NCBI GenBank assembly: GCA_030054735.1
Contig: JASGVX010000091.1
Coordinates: 1 to 49,441, forward strand
Length of the DNA stretch: 49,441 nt
Reading direction: 5' to 3'
Source of the DNA: Methanobacteriota archaeon
Lineage (GTDB): Archaea > Halobacteriota > Methanosarcinia > Methanosarcinales > Methanosarcinaceae
Shown here one piece after another: positions 1 through 8,611 of this stretch; positions within the stretch are counted from its first letter, which is position 1, and each line of letters starts with the position of its first letter. The position numbers were made by a program, and so were the translations under genes. The notes under the pieces are model-generated. The model saw only the letters and a list, made by a program, of their open reading frames with translations. It did not search any database and was not told where the DNA came from.

Positions 1-1019
1 TTCATCTCTTTAGCCCATATCTGTTTATAATTTTCTTCGATTCCAGTAGGTTCTCTCTGCAAATGAGCATTGCAAAGAGCATGGTCACACTCATAACCGT
101 TATAGGATTTCCATCCATCATGAACTGCTATTCCTTTAAACTCTGGAAGAATTCCCATTGCATTAAATGCTTCTGTTCCTCTTTTTGGGTGAGCAAAATA
201 ACATGTGTATTTGTTATTTGAAGCTACATGAAGCCAATGCCTTACTCCATTAACTTTCATCCCAGTTTCATCAAAATTGCTTACAGGAGAAGTTATTATC
301 TTCTCCCTTATCATTTTCAAAACCCTCTAAATTCTGGAAACAATCCTTTTCTGCTCTTATTACGGTAGCAGGACAAATTTTTATTCCCATAAGATCATCA
401 AAAAACTCTGAAATTCGTTTATATGGGATTAACTGGTAGTTTTTACAGTAAATAGCTGAAGCTAAGATATTAGGACCATATTGAACTGGATATTTCACAG
501 TTTCAGGGAAATCGTCTTTATTTAATTTCCCGCAATGAGGACAACTCTTTATCTGGCTTCGATGTTCTGTAACAATTAGGTTTACAGGTGGAATGTCAAA
601 GACCTGCCTTCTCTCATAAGCTTCAACTTCAACATTCTCAAGAGTATGCCACATTCTTTGCAGCAGGTCAAAGAATGTTCGATTACCTAATCAGGCTCAT
701 TAACCCTTTCAAGAGTTGTGCCGGGATGACCTTCTTGACCTCCAGGTTTCTTACCACTCTTTTTACGGTGACTCTGAGGATTGGGTTTAGATTTAACAAA
801 ATCAGTAGAAGGAGGCCTACTTCTGTCATGGCTATTTTGATTTAAGCGAGCTTCTAATACCTTTACACGTTCTTCGAGTTTAGCAATAAGAATAGATTGT
901 TCTTCTATGATAGCTTCGAGTCTCTGGATGACAGAAATTACAGCTTCAGGGCCAGTTTCATAAATGGAAAGAATCTCTTCACGTGTAAGCATAATAACGA
1001 GAAACAAATAGGGATTCAA
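1..1019 (-). pseudogene. IS66-family transposase, frameshifted and partial
   Basis: Read on the minus strand, the N-terminal part (687-1019) has a leucine-zipper-like helix and then a basic stretch with PPSTD and GKKPGGQEGHPG, typical of IS66 TnpC. Translation stops at an in-frame TAG (687-689), shifts frame near 650, continues through a zinc-binding CPHC segment (271-654), and shifts again near 318. It then runs to the left edge with FDETGMKVNG and HDGWKSY, the region of the second catalytic acid. At least two frameshifts plus one TAG make it non-functional as read. Methanosarcina can decode UAG as pyrrolysine, so the TAG alone would not be fatal, but the frameshifts are. The C-terminus is outside the window. 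Confidence 0.85.
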
Positions 1020-1086
1020 ATAATATCCAATTTTCCCTCGAAAATAGGGGAAATTGTAGCCATTTAAAGGATACCTGAATAGTTAC
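1..1086 (-). mobile_element. IS66-family insertion sequence remnant, left part outside window
   Basis: The stretch holds the broken IS66-type transposase described separately plus its 5' flank. It ends at 1075-1086 in CTGAATAGTTAC, which read inward is GTAACTATTCAG. IS66 elements characteristically end in GTAA, and the same 12 bases recur at 28784 and 49316, so I take 1086 as the element's outer end. The other end lies beyond the left edge. Seen: the shared terminus and the transposase fragments. Inferred: the exact boundary. Confidence 0.7.
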
Positions 1087-1361
1087 GTTAATTCTACAAT
1101 TGTGTTAATTTTTTCTACTATAAGGTTAATTCACATCTAAATCTCTCTGTTTTAAGGTCATATTTTTAAAGTTAACGGTTCTCATTATCCAATTGTAGAA
1201 TTGCTTTGAGTTTTGAGACGGCCTCTATTTGCTTGTTTTCTTTGGGGCTATAGATAGATCCTGTATGATTTGTTGCAGTTGGACGAAAGTATGACTCAGA
1301 AAGCCGCAATGTCTTAAAAAGAGACTTCTAAAAAGGACTCCTGGATTTTTTCAGCAATACA

Positions 1362-2357
1362 TTATTTGTCCTTTATTGCCGAATTTATAGCTATTTCAGC
1401 TATATTAGAGCCGAGCTCTCCTATTCTAAAGAGGCTGTCTACTATAATCCCAAGAGCTATCATGGTTTCATGAGACTCAAGCTTAAGAAAGGATACAAGC
1501 AGTTCTGTTACACGTAAGCGCATATCATCTATGCTGTCTATTACCTGGTTTGCAAGTGAGGTATCAGAGTTGTACAGGGCATCAACTGCCTGCTTAACCA
1601 GCCCCATATATGTACTGCTGAGGTCTTCTATGACTTCCATTATATCTTCGCTGACAGGCTCCTGCATTTTTGATGCAACCATTGCTATCCTCTGGGAGTG
1701 GTCTGCTATTCTCTCAATAGGTCCTGCTGCCATTCTGAAATCATGGTATTCCTCTATACTTGTTTCCGAAGAGTCAGGCATTCTCCCCCCGCAGAGAGTG
1801 GAACGGAACTGTTTGGAAATAAGGAGGAATATCCTGTCTACCTCATCGTCCCTCTGGCTTACATCAAGAGCAAGGTCGTGGTCAGCAGTTTTTAGGGCTC
1901 GTATGGCATCTTTTTGCATGGAAGATGCAATCAGAAACATTCTTTGTATGCCTTTTTTTATGTGGAGTTCATTTGGGTTGAGAATATCCTGAATGACAAC
2001 ACAGTTTGAGCTTTCTTCGATGATTTCAGGTCCTATAAGCTTGTAACATGCCTTGCGAATAACCTGTTTATGCTCGCTAAGTATTCTTTTTGAGGTAAAC
2101 TCTATCCTGTCGTAACCATAGAGATACGCAGCAATAATATCTCTTTCAAGAGCTTTTGCTTTATACCCCGTCACATTAATTCTTTTTGTTTTTATTGTAT
2201 GCCCTTCCAGAATAGGATCAATTAGCAGTTTTCCATCTGGTTGAGCCTGAATGGAGACTCTTGTCCCTGTTTCAATTCCCACTTTTTCGGCCCACTGTTT
2301 TGGGAGGGAAATAATATAAGTGGATCCGCCTGTTTGCTGTACTTTTCTCGTTTCTAT
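1362..2357 (-). CDS. PhoU-domain protein with N-terminal AbrB-type DNA-binding domain
   Basis: Archaeal PhoU-like regulator, expected to act in phosphate sensing or transport control. The first ~50 residues form a SpoVT/AbrB-like fold (QTGGSTYIISLPKQWAEKVG, then a short beta segment), followed by two helical PhoU-like repeats with acidic metal-binding stretches such as RDDEVDR and DHSQRIA. The first usable start, GTG at 2282, would cut the AbrB domain in half. The same frame stays open upstream to about 2430, but with no ATG, GTG or TTG. Family resemblance suggests the protein begins near the ATA codon at 2355-2357, preceded by a purine-rich GGGGGAT. The call extends to that point; the true start codon is unresolved. 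No phosphate transporter genes are adjacent. Confidence 0.75.
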   Translation of the reverse strand: METRKVQQTGGSTYIISLPKQWAEKVGIETGTRVSIQAQPDGKLLIDPILEGHTIKTKRINVTGYKAKALERDIIAAYLYGYDRIEFTSKRILSEHKQVIRKACYKLIGPEIIEESSNCVVIQDILNPNELHIKKGIQRMFLIASSMQKDAIRALKTADHDLALDVSQRDDEVDRIFLLISKQFRSTLCGGRMPDSSETSIEEYHDFRMAAGPIERIADHSQRIAMVASKMQEPVSEDIMEVIEDLSSTYMGLVKQAVDALYNSDTSLANQVIDSIDDMRLRVTELLVSFLKLESHETMIALGIIVDSLFRIGELGSNIAEIAINSAIKDK

Positions 2358-2414
2358 ATAGATCCCCCGTTTTTGCTTCTCAGGCCAGGCCCGGAAGTGG
2401 ATAGAAATTCTAAC

Positions 2415-2475
2415 TTGAGAGGTATATTATATATAATGTTTATATAAGGCAGTAATATATATATTATTCGGATTT
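2415..2475. promoter_or_regulatory. AT-rich divergent promoter region between the PhoU-like gene and shikimate kinase
   Basis: The interval is almost pure A/T, with several overlapping TATA-box-like stretches (TATATTATATATAA, TTTATATAAGG, AATATATATATT). It lies between the 5' ends of two divergent genes, so it plausibly carries both promoters. Individual TATA boxes cannot be assigned by eye. Confidence 0.4.
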
Positions 2476-2599
2476 ACTATTTGTATCCTTGTGAGTCTTC
2501 TTTTTTGAGGAAAAAATCCGGAGTCCTTATTTAAGCTTACTCCATTCGTTACTCTGAATAGTGATAAAAAATATTAAAGAGCAGAGCATTCTGGAAATA

Positions 2600-3481
2600 A
2601 TGACACTTAAAGGGCATGCCTGCGCTTTTGGGGCTGGAACCATAATAAATGCCATAGCTACCTGGAAAGGTGCAGCATTCGGGATCGATTTAAAGACCTT
2701 TGCAGAGGTGAAACTCTCGGAAGGTGAATCTGCAATTACTGCTTCAATTGAAGAGATGCCTGAAGGAGATACCCGCCTTATAGAACGCTGCGTTGAACTC
2801 GTCCTTGAGCGATTTGAGCTAGAACTCGGAGGTACGATAAAGACAGGGAGTGAAATCCCCCTTGCAGGAGGGCTCAAGAGCAGCAGTGCTGCAGCAAACG
2901 CTTCGGTCCTTGCAACTCTCAGGGCAGTTGGGGAAACCCTTCCTCCTTTTGAGATCATAAAACTGGGTGTAAGGGCTGCAAAGGAAGTAGGAGTTACTGT
3001 AACTGGAGCCTTTGATGATGCATGTGCCTCTTTTTTGGGTGGAATTGTAATTACTGATAACAAAAAAATGGAACTTATCAGGCGCGAAGAAGTCGATTCA
3101 AAAGTTCTGATATTTGCCCCGGCAAAAAAGGCTTTTAGTGCGGACACGAATGTAAAACGCTCGCAGTTGATCGCCCCATATGTGGAAATGGCATATGAAC
3201 TTGCTCTTGCAGGTGAGTACGAACGAGCAATGACGCTTAATGGTTTTCTCTACTGCGGGGCGCTCAGGTTTGATACGGAACATATGCTCAGAGCTCTGGA
3301 ATGCGGGATAAAAGGAGTCAGCCTTTCCGGAACAGGTCCCTCTTACACAGCCCTGGTAAAAGAAGATCAAGTAAAAGAACTTAAATCTGCCTGGGAAAGC
3401 TGCGGCATGGAAGGAAGAGTCATAGAAACCAGTATAAATAACATTGGTGCGATATCATGTAACATGGAGGGGTCCTCTTGA
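2600..3481 (+). CDS. aroK: Shikimate kinase, archaeal GHMP type
   Basis: Phosphorylates shikimate to shikimate-3-phosphate in chorismate synthesis. Archaea use a GHMP-superfamily enzyme unrelated to bacterial AroK/AroL. The 293-residue product has the GHMP ATP loop PLAGGLKSSSAAANA near residue 90, GAFDDACASFLGG near 150, and the C-terminal glycine motif GVSLSGTGPSYTAL. I chose ATG 2600 (MTLKGHACAFGAG) over the GTG at 2561, because family members begin right at this strand and the extra residues look like leader. Its stop overlaps the TTG start of chorismate mutase, so the two are translationally coupled, both supplying chorismate. Confidence 0.92.
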   Translation: MTLKGHACAFGAGTIINAIATWKGAAFGIDLKTFAEVKLSEGESAITASIEEMPEGDTRLIERCVELVLERFELELGGTIKTGSEIPLAGGLKSSSAAANASVLATLRAVGETLPPFEIIKLGVRAAKEVGVTVTGAFDDACASFLGGIVITDNKKMELIRREEVDSKVLIFAPAKKAFSADTNVKRSQLIAPYVEMAYELALAGEYERAMTLNGFLYCGALRFDTEHMLRALECGIKGVSLSGTGPSYTALVKEDQVKELKSAWESCGMEGRVIETSINNIGAISCNMEGSS

Positions 3482-3765
3482 GTGAACTTGAAGCTGTCCG
3501 CAAAGAAATAGAGGAGATTGACAGGGAAATCCTTTCCCTGATCGACAAAAGAGTTGACCTTGCTGAAAAAGTTCTTGAGTCAAAAAGAATAAATGGAACT
3601 TCTATAAATGACCATAAGCAAAATGAGGTTGTAATCAATAGGGCATTAAACACTGCAACCGAACTCAACCTTGATTTAAGATCAGTAAAAGAAATTTTTG
3701 AGATTCTAATCAGGATGAGTATCGAACGCCAGAATGAGTTAAGTGGAAAGAGAAGCTTGCCCTGA
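3478..3765 (+). CDS. Chorismate mutase, AroQ type
   Basis: Converts chorismate to prephenate for phenylalanine and tyrosine synthesis. The product is a 95-residue all-helical single-domain AroQ-class protein: helix 1 has the conserved arginine/glutamate pattern (RKEIEEIDREIL), followed by DKRVDLAEKV, and a C-terminal helix IRMSIERQNEL carries the usual active-site glutamate or glutamine side. Translation starts at TTG 3478, which overlaps the shikimate kinase stop by four bases and follows a good GGAGGGG ribosome-binding site. No prephenate dehydratase or dehydrogenase domain is fused. Confidence 0.9.
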   Translation: MSELEAVRKEIEEIDREILSLIDKRVDLAEKVLESKRINGTSINDHKQNEVVINRALNTATELNLDLRSVKEIFEILIRMSIERQNELSGKRSLP

Positions 3766-3786
3766 CTTGCCTTAAAGGAGCAAAAA

Positions 3787-4182
3787 ATGGTTGATATTTC
3801 ACTGATTATGGGTTCTGAGTCTGACAGGGCAATAGCCAACCGCGCGGTTTCAGTTATGGAAAAAAGCAAGTACAGTTATGAAGTGATGGTCATTTCTGCC
3901 CACAGAAACCCTGACGAGCTTGACAGTTATATCTCAAATACAGATGCAAAAGTCTTTATTACAATAGCAGGTTTATCAGCAGCCCTGCCTGGTGTTGTTG
4001 CCTCCAAAACGAAAAGGCCTGTAATAGGTGTGCCTGTAAGCGCAAAACTCGGCGGGCTTGACGCCCTTCTATCCATAGCACAGATGCCACCCGGAGTACC
4101 AGTAGGTAGTGTAGGAATTGACAACGGGGCAAACGGGGCATATCTTGCCCTGAGGATCCTGGATTTAATTGAAAAACCTTGA
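3787..4182 (+). CDS. purE: PurE-type carboxyaminoimidazole ribonucleotide mutase/carboxylase
   Basis: Acts in purine synthesis at the AIR-to-CAIR step. The 131-residue product carries the PurE signature: [10 protein letters not shown] near the N-terminus, then [13 protein letters not shown] with the substrate histidine, then the glycine/alanine stretch ([20 protein letters not shown]). It is somewhat shorter than the ~160 residues of bacterial PurE. It follows chorismate mutase by 21 bases with an AAAGGAG ribosome-binding site, so it is probably cotranscribed with the aromatic genes although its pathway differs. Whether it uses CO2 directly or N5-CAIR cannot be told here; no purK is visible. 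Confidence 0.9.
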   Translation: MVDISLIMGSESDRAIANRAVSVMEKSKYSYEVMVISAHRNPDELDSYISNTDAKVFITIAGLSAALPGVVASKTKRPVIGVPVSAKLGGLDALLSIAQMPPGVPVGSVGIDNGANGAYLALRILDLIEKP

Positions 4183-4299
4183 AAACGCTAAGGATTCCAG
4201 TTTTTAACTTGTTTTTTCGGGAGTAAAATTCCTGAAACGTTTTTGATTCTTCATCTTTGCAGAATGATTCAAAAAGGTGTGGAATGAAACTGAATTAAG

Positions 4300-4398
4300 G
4301 ATAGGGCATCTGAGTATTGGGAGTGTGGGAATAGAGGGATAAAAAGAGTTGACTGATGTTTACAGCAAGAAGAGCCTTTTCTCCTCAGATGCCCTATC
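4300..4398. repeat. 15-bp perfect inverted repeat with 69-base spacer downstream of purE
   Basis: GATAGGGCATCTGAG at 4300-4314 is exactly reverse-complementary to CTCAGATGCCCTATC at 4384-4398. It lies in the 328-base gap between the convergent ends of purE and the dph6-like gene. It could fold as a long-loop hairpin in RNA, mark ends of a small decayed element, or help end transcription. No T-run follows immediately. Confidence 0.6.
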
Positions 4399-4510
4399 TA
4401 TCAATATAATAGATAATATAAAAATTTCTGGAATACTGCTGCTTTTCCGGATATAGAATTACTGGCTGCTTTCGGTTTCTGGCAATATGGGAACAAGTTC
4501 ATGTCATAAA

Positions 4511-5182
4511 TCAGTTTTTGTCAAGCAGTATTGCGTCCATGATCTTTAAAGAACCAGAGTTCCCTTCCCATTCGATTTCACTTTTCACAATTTCTATTCG
4601 CTTTTTGAAGAAAGGAGCGTCAAGGACTACAGTTTCATATTCTCCCCCCTCCCCTGCCATATGGACCATATGCCTGCGGTTCAGTGCTTTGAGGTTCTCA
4701 ATTGAATTCACATTAATAGGGCGCCCAAGCCAGGACTCATCCAGGCCATCGGCTGAAACCTGCACAATCCTGATATCAAGAACTTTAGACATTTCATTTA
4801 ATAGTTCCTCGGGATCCCTGTGCCATAGGGGTGCATAGACTTTAAGCCCGAGGGAATCGCAGATCTTCTGTACCCTGCTTACCTGGTATTGCGACTCAAT
4901 AGAACCTACAGACACCCCATCAACGTCCACTTTTCTCAGGGCAAGGGCAAGGTCGTCCAGCTCAAGTTCTTTGATTCCGCTGGACTGTTGCTGGATCAGC
5001 GGGATTTCACTGGCGGCAGAGATTAGCTCTACCATGTGGAGGTTAATTGAGTGGTACATATAGGAGTCGTCCCTTTCGGGAACAATATTAATGAGGTGGG
5101 TGACCTCATGCCCCTCTTCAAGGGCTTTATGGATAGCAAAAACTGAGTCTTTGCCGCCAGAAATCAGTGCTGCGAGTTTCAT
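4511..5182 (-). CDS. Diphthine-ammonia ligase (Dph6-like ATP-pyrophosphatase)
   Basis: Catalyses the last step of diphthamide formation on elongation factor 2, amidating diphthine with ammonia and ATP. The 223-residue protein starts with the PP-loop ATP motif SGGKDS at residues ~9-14 and contains the family blocks GVSVGSIESQYQ, YAPLWHRDP and GEGGEYETVVLDAP. This is the archaeal single-domain form, without the C-terminal YjgF domains found in yeast. I prefer ATG 5182 over ATG 5188 because GGAAGAGG then sits six bases upstream; with the earlier ATG there is no spacing. DphB, another diphthamide enzyme, lies 2.3 kb away on the same strand. Confidence 0.88.
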   Translation of the reverse strand: MKLAALISGGKDSVFAIHKALEEGHEVTHLINIVPERDDSYMYHSINLHMVELISAASEIPLIQQQSSGIKELELDDLALALRKVDVDGVSVGSIESQYQVSRVQKICDSLGLKVYAPLWHRDPEELLNEMSKVLDIRIVQVSADGLDESWLGRPINVNSIENLKALNRRHMVHMAGEGGEYETVVLDAPFFKKRIEIVKSEIEWEGNSGSLKIMDAILLDKN

Positions 5183-5316
5183 CTGCATCCTCTTCCATAA
5201 TACTATTTTTTTCGTACTTCCAGGTTAATTCACAAACTATAGTCTGTGGACCATTATAATATTTTATATATTTTTTTCTTTCTCAGCAGCCCACTTCATT
5301 GGGGTATTTGCGAGCT

Positions 5317-6216
5317 TCAGCTCTCTGCTTCCAGCTTATCAAAATTGGCTTCATAACGGGATTTCATTTCTTCCCAGGTCGGAAGGCTGGTCTGACCGCC
5401 CCTTGACTGTACTGCAAAAGAAGCTACGGTTGACCCTATTTTCCCACATGTGCTAATGGAATAGCCTCTTGTGTACGCCAGCAGAAAACCTGCCCTGTAA
5501 GCATCTCCTGCTCCAGTGGGGTCTACTGCTTTTACTGAAACTACAGGAATTTCCCATTCTTCATTGCCTTTGTAGATTCTGCTGCCTTTCGAATCATAAG
5601 TAACAACAATAACATCAATCATGGCCCTGAGTTCAGAAAAGCTCTTTCCGGTCATCTCGGACACACGTCTGATTTCATGCCTGTTTGCAAAGAGGATGTC
5701 AGTATGGGCAAGAATTGTCTCAAGGTTTTCTTTAGAGTAAGTAACCAGGTCCTGTCCAGGGTCAAAGGATACAAAACCGGATATCTGTGCTATCTTTGCA
5801 TTGTAGACACTATCTGCTGTTGCGAGGTGGACAAAATCAGCAGGTTCAGGTTCCAGCTCTTTAAATTTTGAGGAGGCTCCCCAGTAAAAATAGGTAGTCT
5901 GGTTATCTTTCCTGTCCGTAAAAATGAAAGCTTTGGGTATTTTTCGGTCTTTTATAATGTAGAGGAGGGAAAGATCAACGCATTCATCCTTAAGAAGCTT
6001 CTCATATCCCGAGCTTGAAAAATCCGTACCTACAGGAGATATTAGCTGGCTTTTTCCTCCCAGCTTTGCAATGGCAACTGCAATGTTTGCAGCCCCTCCC
6101 CCAGGATATTCTTCATAGTCAATTACAGGGGAAGACTCGTTTTTTCCTGCGATATTTTCAACATCTACGATATAATCAAGGGCAGTATGCCCCACTACGG
6201 AGATAATTCTGTCCAT
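5317..6216 (-). CDS. PfkB-family carbohydrate/nucleoside kinase
   Basis: Ribokinase-superfamily sugar or nucleoside kinase; archaeal relatives include broad-specificity nucleoside kinases and ribokinases. The 299-residue product has the N-terminal substrate-binding GGGAANIAVAIAKLGG and the second PfkB signature DPTGAGDAYRAGFL at about residues 231-244, with the catalytic aspartate in GAGD. Length and motif order are complete. The substrate cannot be read from sequence. It is a single gene on the minus strand, about 130 bases upstream of dph6 and reading toward it. Confidence 0.85.
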   Translation of the reverse strand: MDRIISVVGHTALDYIVDVENIAGKNESSPVIDYEEYPGGGAANIAVAIAKLGGKSQLISPVGTDFSSSGYEKLLKDECVDLSLLYIIKDRKIPKAFIFTDRKDNQTTYFYWGASSKFKELEPEPADFVHLATADSVYNAKIAQISGFVSFDPGQDLVTYSKENLETILAHTDILFANRHEIRRVSEMTGKSFSELRAMIDVIVVTYDSKGSRIYKGNEEWEIPVVSVKAVDPTGAGDAYRAGFLLAYTRGYSISTCGKIGSTVASFAVQSRGGQTSLPTWEEMKSRYEANFDKLEAES

Positions 6217-6394
6217 GCAGTTTCCTCTTGTTCAGGGCTGGGAGGAGCCCGGAAATTTGTTTTTGGGATTGGATATATTCTTAAAAGATAAGTGAAGTAA
6301 ATACTCAGAAAAAGATAAAATTACTGATTTTATCCTTTTCTGCCTTGCAGACATCAGGACAGATTCTCCATCAGGACAGATTCTTCATTTCCAG

Positions 6395-6482
6395 CTAGTG
6401 TCGAGTCAGTAATCAAGGATTATACTATTTTGAATCATTGCAATCTTTTATATGCGACATATTAACGCTGACATGACACTAG
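6395..6482 (+). repeat. 88-bp miniature inverted-repeat element, copy 1
   Basis: Begins CTAGTGTCGAGTCA and ends TGACATGACACTAG, i.e. imperfect terminal inverted repeats. The same 88-base element recurs at 18304-18391 (opposite orientation) and 26085-26172. It lies between the PfkB kinase gene start and the end of the DUF555 gene. It has no coding capacity; if mobile it must depend on a transposase elsewhere. Confidence 0.85.
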
Positions 6483-6512
6483 GGATTCATCGAGCCCTGG
6501 CGATGTGAAGCT

Positions 6513-6536
6513 GCCTGTATAAGAAGCCGTACAGGC
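6513..6536. other. Short hairpin downstream of the DUF555 gene
   Basis: GCCTGTA (6513-6519) and TACAGGC (6530-6536) form a perfect seven-base stem with a ten-base loop. It lies about 50 bases past the stop of the minus-strand DUF555 gene, next to the 88-bp element. No T-run follows on the minus strand, so a terminator role is only a guess. Confidence 0.35.
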
Positions 6537-6584
6537 ACGCCTTCTTCTGCCCACATTTCAACATATTAAAGGAAAGAAACATGT

Positions 6585-6974
6585 TTATTTATTTGTTTTG
6601 CCTTTTTGCTGCGGTTCTCCTTTTTCACCTGACCGTTCGAATTCCGTGACTTCGACAACTGTCAAGGGAACATCGCGGAGAGACTTTCCTATCACAGATT
6701 TTGCAATCCTTTCTGCATGTTCTGCAGATTCGGCATCAAAAACCTTCATTTCAAAAATAAGCCCTACAAGTGCGGTGTTTGCTGCTATGAAAACACTACT
6801 AAAAGGCTCGTCGCATGCAGGGCAGTATGTGCTTCCCACATCCACCTCCACAAAATCAAGTTTGGGGTTCAGGCGCTTTCCAGCCTCAGAAATCGCAACC
6901 CCTATTGCATCATCAGCTGTTTTTACATCTCTAACCAACCAAGCTGCTTCAAGTACCACATGAAAGTTCTTCAT
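6585..6974 (-). CDS. DUF555 (UPF0212) family protein
   Basis: A short protein conserved in euryarchaea, of unknown function. The 129-residue product has the family's N-terminal [25 protein letters not shown], a single CPAC pair with the surrounding [12 protein letters not shown] near residue 50 that suggests metal or redox chemistry, and a hydrophilic C-terminal tail rich in Lys, Gln and Gly. The tail looks disordered. It stands alone on the minus strand, with about 215 bases to the next gene upstream. No function is proposed. Confidence 0.85.
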   Translation of the reverse strand: MKNFHVVLEAAWLVRDVKTADDAIGVAISEAGKRLNPKLDFVEVDVGSTYCPACDEPFSSVFIAANTALVGLIFEMKVFDAESAEHAERIAKSVIGKSLRDVPLTVVEVTEFERSGEKGEPQQKGKTNK

Positions 6975-7190
6975 AATCGTCCACCGTAGTTGTAGTATAC
7001 GTTTTCAGTATTATCCCAAAAATAGGGAAAAATTATTGAATTAAAGAATAGAGTAAAGTATGTTAATTATTAGGCTTCGAATACGTGTTTGTATTTATAA
7101 GGTTTACGTATTATATGGTTTTTCAGTTTAAGCTTTTGGATTCTTAATCTGGCATATAAGTCTTAATCTCTTGTAATAAGTCTTAATTTT

Positions 7191-7472
7191 TTATATTGTA
7201 AAAAGAGTCTCGTCGTCCACTGCAAAGACCCCGAGTTTTGCCCCTGCATCAAGCCAGGCATGTCCATAACTGAAGGACGCCAGGGCATTTACAGGGTCCC
7301 CGTTTTCAAGAAAGTAAATTCCGTCCTTATAGTAAGCTTCTGCCATTGTGTAATAATCCTCTGCTACCGAATGCATATGAGAGTTAGGGATCGGGGCATA
7401 CTTTGCTTTCTGCAGTGCTCTTTTTAACATATTCTCGTACCGGTTAACCTTTTCATTCAAATCTGCAGGCAT
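7191..7472 (-). CDS. DUF357 family protein
   Basis: A 93-residue all-helical archaeal protein of unknown function. The conserved core is DYYTMAEAYYKDGIYFLEN, GDPVNALASFSYGHAWLDAG and a short LGVF end, the DUF357 pattern. ATG 7472 has a GGTGATC ribosome-binding site four bases upstream. The gene starts 55 bases after the dphB stop on the same strand, so the two probably share a transcript. The tetratricopeptide-like helix pair suggests protein binding, but that is inference only. Confidence 0.85.
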   Translation of the reverse strand: MPADLNEKVNRYENMLKRALQKAKYAPIPNSHMHSVAEDYYTMAEAYYKDGIYFLENGDPVNALASFSYGHAWLDAGAKLGVFAVDDETLFTI

Positions 7473-7527
7473 TTTTGATCACCAGAGAGCCTATTCAGCA
7501 TCATTTGTTCAACTGGTCTTTACCCAG

Positions 7528-8328
7528 TCACTCTATATTTTCCATAATTTCTTCAGGCCCAGCTGCAAGCTTCACAAGAGCTTCAGCTTCAAGAAAATGA
7601 AGTTTTCCCGGAACTACAAGGATATGAAGAGGCTTTCCAAAATCAAAACTCTTCAGGTTTTCTGCGTAGTCGGCTTTTACTGCAGGCTTTTCCGAGCCTG
7701 CCCTTGCTATTCCAACAGCGATAGCCCTGTCCATCACTCCTTCTCCCCTTTTCCTCTCAACCTCAAGGAGAAGTTCAAGAGCAAGGTTAACGGTCATATA
7801 TCCTTTTTCTTTATCGATATCCAGAAAAACAAGAGTGTGAAGTCCATGTGCGGAATTTTGTTTTATGGTATCGTAAGGGGTTTCTGAAATGACTTTTTTC
7901 CCTCGCCTGCTTTCGTATGGATAGGGGATACTCGCAGACTTGCCAAAGCGATAGTTCTGGAGCCCTGTTAGCCCTGAGACGGCTGAAGCAATGGATGCCC
8001 CGTGAATCAGGCGAGTTTCTATCCCGAGCTTTTCAGCCCTGAGGCGCAGGTCAACGTGAGTTGTGGAGACCATTGTATCCCCGCCTGTGAGGAAAGCAAC
8101 TTTTTTGTCTTTTGCATTATCGAGCCAGTTGGGTTGTTGTTCTACATCTTCCCTTGTGAGTAAATGAACTTTCTTTCCGTAAAGTTTTTCCATTTCCTCA
8201 GGATTTGTTCCCATTAGATAAGACGTATAAAATTCAGCGTATACCAGGTCAGCTTCCTTGACAGCTTCAAGTCCTTTTAAGGAAATATCGTATTCATCAA
8301 AAAGACCCAACCCTATAAATGTGAGCAT
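7528..8328 (-). CDS. dphB: Diphthine synthase (SAM-dependent methyltransferase)
   Basis: Adds methyl groups from S-adenosylmethionine to the modified histidine of EF-2 in diphthamide synthesis. The tetrapyrrole-methylase-like fold is visible as TFIGLGLFDEYDIS at the N-terminus, FLTGGDTMVSTTHVDLR near residue 85 (SAM site), HGASIASAVSGLTGLQNYRFGK near 115, and AVGIARAGSEKPAVKADY near 210. I chose ATG 8328 (MLTFIGLG), where homologues start; an ATG three codons upstream (8337) is possible, and neither has a clear ribosome-binding site. It is cotranscribed with the DUF357 gene downstream. Confidence 0.9.
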   Translation of the reverse strand: MLTFIGLGLFDEYDISLKGLEAVKEADLVYAEFYTSYLMGTNPEEMEKLYGKKVHLLTREDVEQQPNWLDNAKDKKVAFLTGGDTMVSTTHVDLRLRAEKLGIETRLIHGASIASAVSGLTGLQNYRFGKSASIPYPYESRRGKKVISETPYDTIKQNSAHGLHTLVFLDIDKEKGYMTVNLALELLLEVERKRGEGVMDRAIAVGIARAGSEKPAVKADYAENLKSFDFGKPLHILVVPGKLHFLEAEALVKLAAGPEEIMENIE

Positions 8329-8493
8329 ACCCCGCATTAAGGGCTTATTGGCTTAAAACTTTTGGCGCCACAGCTTAACAGGGGGACTTTTAGTATTATT
8401 TTAGAGTTTTTTTCTGATATTTTGTGCTTCCAATTCTCAGGTGTGAAAGAAGTACCGCAGGATTTCGATAGAAATTTGCAGTAGTGACCAGAA

Positions 8494-8575
8494 TTTATAT
8501 ATCTCATCAATACAACATATGTAGCATATCCACTACATATGGTGTGAGAAACTGTTTACTGGACATATGTAAACA
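8494..8575 (+). promoter_or_regulatory. Promoter with paired inverted repeats ahead of the secreted protein gene
   Basis: A TATA-like TTTATATATC lies at about 8494-8503. Downstream are CATATGTAG (8516-8524) facing CTACATATG (8533-8541), and TGTTTAC (8553-8559) facing GTAAACA (8569-8575) around a further ACATATGT. If transcription starts about 25 bases after the TATA box, the first repeat covers the start site, a typical archaeal repressor position. No regulator is identified. Confidence 0.5.
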
Positions 8576-8611
8576 GAAAGAAAACAAAAAACTAAAATTG
8601 AAGGTGAATAA

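Noticed and set aside
2561-2599. Longer shikimate kinase from GTG 2561
   Set aside because: Extra 13 residues do not resemble the family N-terminus; ATG 2600 gives the standard start.
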